A stretch of 64,000 nucleotides of DNA from Ailurus styani (Eukaryota; Chordata; Mammalia; Carnivora; Ailuridae), in NCBI GenBank assembly GCA_002007465.1, contig LNAC01000108.1, forward strand, positions 1,010,399 through 1,074,398. Reading direction: 5' to 3'. Below the pieces are notes generated by a model. The model was not told the origin of the DNA. It saw only the letters and a list, made by a program, of their open reading frames with translations, and did no database searches. This document shows, in pieces, positions 51,492 through 60,400 of the stretch; positions within the stretch are counted from its first letter, which is position 1, and every line of letters starts with the position of its first letter. The translations under genes and the position numbers were made by a program.

Positions 51492-54400
51492 TCTGCACCC
51501 TTATGGCTTCAGAGTAGTCTGGCTCTCTGGAACCATCCTAGAATACATCCTTTAATACTAAACATTAAAGACAAAGGTTTTGGTAATGTGTTCCTTAAAG
51601 TACCCTTAAATTTTCTAGGTTTTTTTTTTTTTTAATTCCAGTGTTCAGTGTTCTATATAGATCTGACATTGGTCATTAAAATGGGAACAAAAATAAGCCT
51701 TCTAAGGGCAACCCAGTCCAGCAGCTATAATTCTCCTAGGCAAGAAAAGACAGAAGCCATTCCCTCCTACCTGCATCTCCACCACTTTCCCCTTGCTGCT
51801 TGGGCTGAGTGACCACTCATAGCTGGTAATGCCATGATCATCAGTGCTCTGGTTCCCAAAGAGGGTGATGGAGTTCTGGGGCAAGGTGATCACTTGGTTG
51901 GGGCCCGCATTGGCCACAGGGGGGTAATCCACTGCTTTGTTCACTGTCAGACTTGCAGTGGTAGAGCTGCTTGCTCCATCAGAGTCCACCACCGTCAAGC
52001 TAGCAGGGCAGAGAAAGGAGTGCAATCAGGGATGGGCTGAAGGAAGAGGAAGCAATCTGAGAGGACTGAAAAATCGAGGCTAAGAAATACCAAGGCAGCA
52101 GGGGTACCAAATGGTTACCAATTCTTGACCCATTCTTCTCAGTCAGACTACTACTAAATGCTCACTCTGACTGAGTGCCAGGCACTGTTCCAAGTGCTTT
52201 CTATCTCCTTAAATCTTCACAACAGCTCTATAAAGCACGACCCTCATTTTACTCCTTACATATACGAGGAGACTAAGGCACAGAGAGGTAACTTGCCCAA
52301 GCTTGAGTGGAGTCAGAATGTGAATCCAGGCACTACGTCACCAGCACTGCTCTGCTCTGCCACCTGCACGTGTCTGTGCGCTGGGACCTTCACAGGCACT
52401 GTCTGCCCTGGCCCTCCCAACAATCGTACAAAGTAGGCATCCTCCATCTTCCTGGACAGGAAGCTGAGAGAGGCTACATCATCTGCCCTGGGCTACACAG
52501 TGAGCCAAGATGCAAGGCCAGTTCTCTGACGCCAAAGCCCAGAAACCAAGTTTTAAGAATAGATAATCCCTGGCCCTTAGAGCTGTGGGGCTCAAAGGCG
52601 CCCCCCTAAATAGAGCAAGCTCTGACTGCAGCCCGCTCTCCTCCTGCCGTCCTGCCTCAGCCATGCACACATCGCAAGAAGGGATGCCCTGGGCAGACAG
52701 CCCCTGGGATGGACCAGGAGGGCCGGCTCCGGTAAGACAGGAGCCCGAGATGCAAATGAATTCTCCTACGCAACAGCCCCACAGCTTGTGCCAGTGTGAA
52801 ATAGGATTTGCAAGAGGAAAAAAAAAATGTTCATTTATAAGAGCAGGCTTTTACCTAAATGATGCCTTCCAGCTGAACAGCCTAAAGCTTCTCTTGCCAC
52901 CTCAAAATGTGAGCATAAGCAAGCAAGGAGGTTTGGGTTCCTTCCATTTTGCTGACAGAAAGAGGAAAAGCATAGAAAAGACATGTCGTTTGTTTAAATC
53001 TCACCACCAGCCACAGACAGAGCCAGACATCTGTGGGGTTGCCTCCCACAGTCTCACCTTTTACCTAGGACCTGAAGTGGGTTTTGGGGATTTTAGCCTT
53101 TAGAGAAAGAGCACAAAAACATCAGACACACAGACATGTGCCAATCACCAAACACCTGAAGAAGAAAAATCCACAGAAATGTTCCTCTTTTTCCAGTTTC
53201 CTTCTTGTTTTCACAGTTTTTTGTTTTTGTTTTTTTAACATATCCTATTTGTCTCCTATTTCAGAGCAAAAGCAACTTATAGACAAATGGCAAGATGGCA
53301 GCTGCCTGTTTACTCTTTCACCTCAAACAGTCCAGGCTTGCCTGCAAGAGTCCTGGACCCAATGAGCAGCTGACCACAGGTCTGGGGAAAGAGGCCACTG
53401 CCATGTCAAAGGAGGGGAGAAGGAAAGGTGAGTGGAACCAAACCGACTGGATCTTAATGCTAATCAAATCCAGTCCCATCATTTCATAAACTGAAATTGA
53501 CAGAACAAAAGAATCGCCCCCAATACCGTATCTGCCCAAACACTATGATTAAAAGTGCAGACTCAAGGCATGCTGCCTGTGTGACCTTGGGCAAGTTACT
53601 TAACCTCTCTGTGCCTAAACTTCCTAACCTACAAAATAATAGTAATTATAATACCTGCTATAGGATTCAATGAGCCACTGCCTGCAGAGCTCAGAACGGT
53701 ACTAAACACACAGTAAATGTTCAAGAAGCAGGAGCTATTATTGTTATTTTTTAAAAAAGGATCAACCTGGTTCAAGCTGAATTTCAGAAATGTTAGAACT
53801 CCTATATTAGAAATCGAAGGTAAAAACCAACTCAGGTTTCCATTTTAAGCCAATGAGAAGGCTCTAACCTTGTGGAATGGCAGCTGCCTTTCATTCACCT
53901 GAAGTCTTAAGTCAGTTAGAGTGCTGCTAAGTCATATTTATTTACATGGCAGGTGCTATGAGGACCTGTCACTGTGTCTCTGGTAGTGTCAAAACCTGGT
54001 TAAGCACAGACCCAGCAGGGAAGACAGATGCCCACGAATAAACTGTTGCACCACAAAGACACGAGGTGCAACAGTTTGGGGAGAGACACAGTCCCTCCTC
54101 CCAGAGGAACCTCAGGAAACTGAGTCAGTCCTTAAGGATAGGCAGAACTCCAATGGACTGAGAAGAGCATTCAAGGAAGCATGAACAAAATATATAAGGT
54201 CAGGTCAAAGAGTGGAACAGAACAAGCCCAGACTCGAGGGTTAAAGAATCTGCACTTCGGTTCTAGCTGAAATGTGTGACCTCAGAGAAGCTAGTAAATA
54301 CACTGAGTCTCATTTTTCTCAGCTGTAAAGTGAGTTGAGTATCATATACATATGGTGTTTTAAGATACTCACATACAAGTGCTCTGTAATAGACAAGGAA

Positions 54401-57400
54401 TTTTGCAAACCTAAAGAGGATTACTCTAGCGTCGGCTCATGCTCTAACTAATCACATCCTAGAATGTTGACACGAGTTCCCAGGACTATCTTTGAATCAA
54501 ATTCTCTAAAACACCCCAACAGAGAAAGATCCCACAAATCATACTGAAATAAACCACTAGTCCAAAGTAAAGATTTTGAGATCTTGTAAGTTGAGGAAGC
54601 ATTTACCAAAGGGAAGAGACAAGATGGGAATGGGTTCCTTCTAGATTTTTCCTGAGAAAAGGCACAGGAAGATGAGCCCTTTCACGTAATGACCGAAATC
54701 CTAAAAAAAAGTTTGGGGATCTGCCAGGCAAAGCTTTGGGAATGGTTAACTGTGGTGGGTCCTGATCTACTATGCAAGGACCATTGCCCTAGAAACTTAT
54801 CACTGTTGTGACCATAGCCACCAACAGGACTCAGAGAACTAATGGAACCAAAGATTCTATCGCTTCTCGGCCTTTTGGCTAAGATCAAGTGTGGAACCAA
54901 AGGCTCTATCATCAACCAAATCTATAATGACTTTGGTATCTGTCGGAGTTACTCCTGGAATAATGTAAAACCCACAAGGGAAAAACATAGCCTAAGGGAA
55001 ACTTGAAGGGTCCTAATTTACCTGAAAGTGTAGTTCCCAGGGACGAGCTTACTTAGTTTTAATATGGCCGTGTCTTCAGAAATCTTCTCTTCTCTCAGAG
55101 GTCCCTTAAGCTCCTCCCAATGGTATTGGACGATTTTATCATCATCAGTGCTTTCTTGACCATAAAGAAACATCAGTTACAACACAAGAGCGCTGGGTCT
55201 CAGCACTTACCCAGCTTACACAAACCAGGGCAACTACCCAGAGATGTGAGGCTAGGAAAACTTCATGAAATGACAGACTATCTCTCCAGAGTGTTTCTTC
55301 CCTAGGAATATTGGGTCATTCTGCCTCTCTATGAATATTCCACTGCGTAGTTTTCCAACACAGGCAACCTCTGGTTAAAATGCTAATGTATGAAAAAAGG
55401 AAAATCAAAAATTCTTAAACACATGAAAAGATACTCAACCTCAATTAAAATAAAAGAAATGCAAACTTAAATTACACTTCAGATACCATATTTTTTAACC
55501 TACCTGATTGGTGAGGCCAAAGTTTCAGAACACACTCTACGGGTAAAGGTGCGGGGCAAACCCTCTCCTGAGTCACGGTAGAAGCCTACGGTGATACTCT
55601 CTCCATAAAGAGAAATCTAGCAAAATTTGTCTTTGCCCCTGCAATTCCTCTTTGAGGAATTTATCCTACAGATACATCTGAACATGTGTTAAATGTCACG
55701 CTTATAAGCTTATTCATAGCAACATTCTTTGTAGCAGCATAGGACCAAAAATAATCTAAATGGTCATCAATAGAGATTGACTGAAGACAAGTATAGAGCC
55801 ACATAGTGACATTAAACAGCCATTTAATGGAAGGCTATGTAATCCTTAAGAGAAAAAAAAAAACTACTTCAGGTACTGATTCAGAAAAATTCTTCAACAT
55901 AGAGAAACAAGCACTGTACATAACAGTGTGTACTCTGTGTTATCATAAAGACTACGTATGTATTTTCTTACGTATGCATAGACTGTCTCTAGAAAGAAAC
56001 ATAATACCATTGACTGGAGGACAACTGGCTAGTTGGGAGATGGGAGTTGTAGTGATTCCGCTGTCCACCCTTCCACGTTACTTAACTTAGACCTTTTCAA
56101 CAATATACAGTAAAATGGGGCTACGTGAACCCTTTCGATCACTCTCAAAGTGCTTCTTTCTGTTCTCTCTTCTCTTTTGGCCTGCTATTCTTCTATCCTC
56201 CTCTTCTTGCCAGAACCATCTACGTGAAATGTTAAACCTTGCTGGAGATTCCTCGGCTAGAACAGTACTGCCTTGGCCATAAAACAATTGTTGGCAAGAC
56301 AAGCAGGGTAGCAGGGCCTCACTTGGTTTCCAAGGAGACCAAGAAAAGACTGCTGAGATGACAGGCCTGAAACCCCCTGCACGCATAGCCAGATCAGTGG
56401 CAAAGACCCACAAACCTTCTCATGTCACCCATTGGGGGACACTATTCCGAAGGGTGAAATGTGCACAGGCCCATCTGGGGCATGGAGCACATTCTGTGAG
56501 TCTCTCCGGGAGGAGGCTGACAAGAAACTGGTCAGGCCGTGCATGCTGGGGGACAGCTCCCAGCCAAGACCCTCGGTTACTTACCTTGCGACAAGAGGAA
56601 GGAGCTTTGTTTCCATTACTGAGAATGGTGACTCTAGTTGAGCAAATTTGAAAACCAGCGTTTCATACAAAATAATGCTAAACACCTGCAAAATCCCACT
56701 TTCTTATGATCTCAAAAGAGCAGAAATATTACTTCAAACAAGCCACATAGGACTTTAAATAGGGTCTGTCTAGTTTTTACTTCCTATCAGTTGCTTGAGA
56801 TGGGTAGTCTTCCCATAACATGGTCAAGAAGATGGGCCTAACCAGAATGCAGACATAGGTGGCTCCAAATCTTCTTCTTTTTCTTTTTTTTTTTAAGTAG
56901 GCTCCACACCCAGCATGAAGCCCAACACAGGGCCTGAACTCACAACCCTGACATCAAGACCTAAGCTGAGATCAAGAGCTAGACACTTAACCAACTGAGC
57001 CATCCAGGTACCACTGGCCCCAAATCTTCTACCAGCATTTTCTACCACAGTTCACAGTGAATGATCTTCTAAAACATCATGCCTAGACAAGTACTCACGG
57101 CTGCCATCAATGACTGTAGAAGTGGTTGGCAGAGAGATCTCCTGGAACTGTGGTGACACGATGGCAACAGGAGGCCGATTCTTCCGGGGTTCTTCGAGAA
57201 AACGATGCAGAAGAAATCGGGAGAGGAGCTTTTTAAATTTTTTTAAAAAAATTTTTAGCTGCTTTTATTTATTCAATTTTTAAAAAAGATTTTATGTATT
57301 TATTTGACAGAGAGAGAGCGCACAAGCAGGGGGAACAGGAGAGGGAGAAGCAGGCTCTCCACTGAATGGGGAGCCCAATATGGGGCTCGATCCCAGGACC

Positions 57401-60400
57401 CTGGGATCATGACCTGAGCTGAAGGCAGATGCTTAACCAACTGAGCCACCCAGGAGTCCTGGAAGCTTGGTTTTGTTTTTGTTTTTTTCATAAAGATTTT
57501 ATTTATTTGTGAGAGAGAGAGAGCACAAGCAGGGGGAGCGGCAGAGAGAGGGAGAAGCAGGCTTCCACTGAGCAGAGAGCCTAACATGGGGCTCGATCCC
57601 AGCACCCTGGGAAGCATCATTGAAGAGGGGATTTATAAATTATAGGAGGAGCAGGCCTGTGTGGGTGAATTATAAATTAGTTTCCATTACATAACTGATG
57701 GGTGCAGCATCTCCAAATGGAAAGTCACAATACCAGGTTACCATTCCAGCATACGACATATGGAAGCATCAAAGCTCTTCCAAACCTGACCACTCCTAAG
57801 ATCATGCCTAGTGCATGCTTTCAATGCTCACATGCTATCTTGTTCATGAAAAGGACTACAGCGGCACAAGCTGAGTAGAGGTGGACAGCAAACAAGCTTT
57901 GTGCAACAAGGGCCTTGACAAACAAACTATCCCTTGGTACAGACTGTGCTGAAAAGAGAACGGATGATTTCTGAACCATCCCTGAGCTGATTGTGTCTAG
58001 GCCTGCCTGAGTGATGGCAGGGTCATATGACGGCAGGGTCATAAAGTATTCAATCCACCCGAATATGAGCTACAAACCCACCCAGTGGCCTTTTCTTTGA
58101 GAAAAAAATTCAACGATCTTTGTGTTAAACACATTTTTAAGAAGGTAAAAGGATTACCTTGGCTACAGAATTCAAGGAACAAATAGATAATCTATTACTA
58201 ACAAAGACAGAAAACAGTATTAAGAATTTGTGCTAATGTATGTGTCACTTTCCAAATTGCCCCAAATTTCCCTAAAAGTGTAAAACAAAATACTTTGTTA
58301 TTGCACGGTAATTTACCAATGGCGGATCACTTAAAAAGAATGATGGGATTTGCTTTCCAAGGTGAAAGAAGACTGGCAGGGTTTAAATGAGGAATTCTGT
58401 GTACAAAACCTGTATCTGGAAAGCGATCAGAAAGAGCCAGCCATTTGGCTGGTTCTCCTTCTACATGCTTCTCCCAGGCTCTGACTTTCTGGTATCTTTT
58501 AATCACAACACATGTTCCTCTCTCAGCATGACCTACTTGGATAAGTAGTTCTGACAGACAGGCTACTGCTCAGGCCATACTGCACTGGGGGCCATGTGAC
58601 TAATGTTTCTCCACGCAGCCAAATGTTCCAACTAGACCCAAAGTATACACTCTGCCACCCTAACCTTTTACTACATTGAACTAGGAATTGCCCAACGAAT
58701 ACATTAAAAAAAGAAGAACAAGAATGGGAATTAAAAGGGCGCCTGGGTGGCTCAGTGGGTTAAAGCCTCTGCCTTCAGCTCAGGTCATGATCCCAGAGTC
58801 CTGGGATGGAGGCCCACATCGGGCTCTCTGCTCGGCAGGGAGCCTGCTTCCTCCTCTCTCTCCTCTCTGCCTGCCTCTCTGCCTACTTGTAATCCCCCTC
58901 TCTCTGTCAAATAAATAAACAAAATCTTAAAAAAAAAAAAAAAAGAATGGGAATTAAAAACCCTTCAAGTCAAATCTCCCGCTCTTTGGGAATCCTGCAG
59001 AGGAAGCAATGGAGACTCAGCCAGGGCTAGGAAATTCATACCTGGTTTTACTGTCACGTTCACATAGCCTTCCCCATGGGCATTTTGACCGTCTACAATC
59101 ACTTTGAATTCATATAAGCCTGGAGTAAGCTGCAGAATTGAGAGAAGATGTTTTAGACAACCACAAACAGCAGCAATTCTATGGAAAATAACATACATAT
59201 CTGAACTTTGCATGCTGATACTGCACTCTCTTGCAGTTTCCAAAATGGAGTAAACTAGCTGAGGAGATGAAACAATGAATTATAAACTAAAAAACCATAG
59301 CTTTTAATGTGAATCTTATTACTAGCTGACTCTAGATCAACAAAAGGGAATTCAATATCTCTGTACTCCCATTTTCTTTTCAGAAGAACATTAAGGGCCC
59401 AACCATCCTATTTCATAGAGTTATGAAATTAAAATAATCATCTCTGCAAAGAAAATCATTTTGTAAAAGTACCAAATAGCTCCCAAATATCTGAATATTT
59501 TTCCCTTCTGATTTCCGCGAACTGTATAAACATAATAGAAAAGAAAGAAAATCACCCACAATCCCACTGTCCTAACACACCAATTAATCCTAATTCTCTT
59601 ACTTCCTTCCAATCCTTGACCACATACAAAGAATGGTTTTTAAATATTTCATTCATTCAGCAAACATTTATTGTGAACAAATTATGTGCTGGACATTATC
59701 CTAGGCTTGAGGTTTGGAGGGGAGGAAGATAAGATCGCTACCTCAAGGAACTGGACTTTCAAGATCCAGTTAAAATCAAGGTGTTCATCAAGCTTTTTGT
59801 TGTTGTTGTTAGTCCATGTCTTTTATTAACCCACATACAATTACTTGTCTTCTGGTTTGTTGAAGCAATAGGTCAGACAACATTTACCACAAGAACGCCT
59901 GTCAGAGTGGCCAGCCATAAAAACTCCAGCACCGCCATTCTCAACCACCTTCTGGTATTTCAGGACAGCCAGCTTAATCTTCTTTCTCTTATGCTTATTC
60001 TCTTTGTGAGTGCTGCAAGACGTCCTCCTTTTTAGCCCCACCACAAAGTCTCAACACAAGATGAAGAGTGGCCTCCTTTTGAATGCTGTAGTCCCACAGA
60101 GTTCGTCCATCTGCCAGTTGCTTGCCAGCCAAGATCAATCTCTGCTGATTAGGAGGAATTCCTTCCTTATCCTGGATCTTGGCCTTTACGTTTTCTACTC
60201 TATCTGAGGATTCAGCCTCAAGAGTGATGGTCTTCCCCGTAAGGGTTTTCACAAAAATCTGCATCTTGGCGGTGGTCCCACTGCAGATGGCAGATCGGAA
60301 AGAAAAACCTGCATCAAGCTTTTCATTATTCCTTTTTCTGTTCATTTAACATAAACACCTTCCCCCATTATAACAGTTGTTTTAATGGTCACTTTCATGG

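Larger units (their letters stand above)
50008..51770 (-). other. KIAA0319L intron between window exons 5 and 6
   Basis: A CAN-SINE and a short variant side by side (50694-50998) and a 5'-truncated SINE with a 33-base A tail (51306-51489). Confidence 0.75.
52000..55021 (-). other. KIAA0319L intron between window exons 4 and 5
   Basis: Several old MIRs (52150-52345, 52400-52530, 53545-53745, 54230-54395) and the U2 retro-fragment at 54859-54892. No CAN-SINE in about 3 kb. Confidence 0.7.
57192..59041 (-). other. KIAA0319L intron between window exons 2 and 3
   Basis: Two - strand SINEs (57282-57457 and 57488-57613) and one + strand SINE (58737-58942). The rest is unremarkable. Confidence 0.75.

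Noticed and set aside
54859..54892. Functional U2 snRNA gene
   Set aside because: Only the first 34 bases are present, with no Sm site and no snRNA promoter; it is a truncated retro-copy.
55440..55850. L1 3' fragment in + orientation
   Set aside because: A few phrases resemble L1, but I could not define ends or order, so it is mentioned only in the intron note.
59995..60345. Possible functional ubiquitin gene
   Set aside because: Intronless, flanked by a target duplication, ends LRLCGG, and is frameshifted right after the ubiquitin part; a processed pseudogene.
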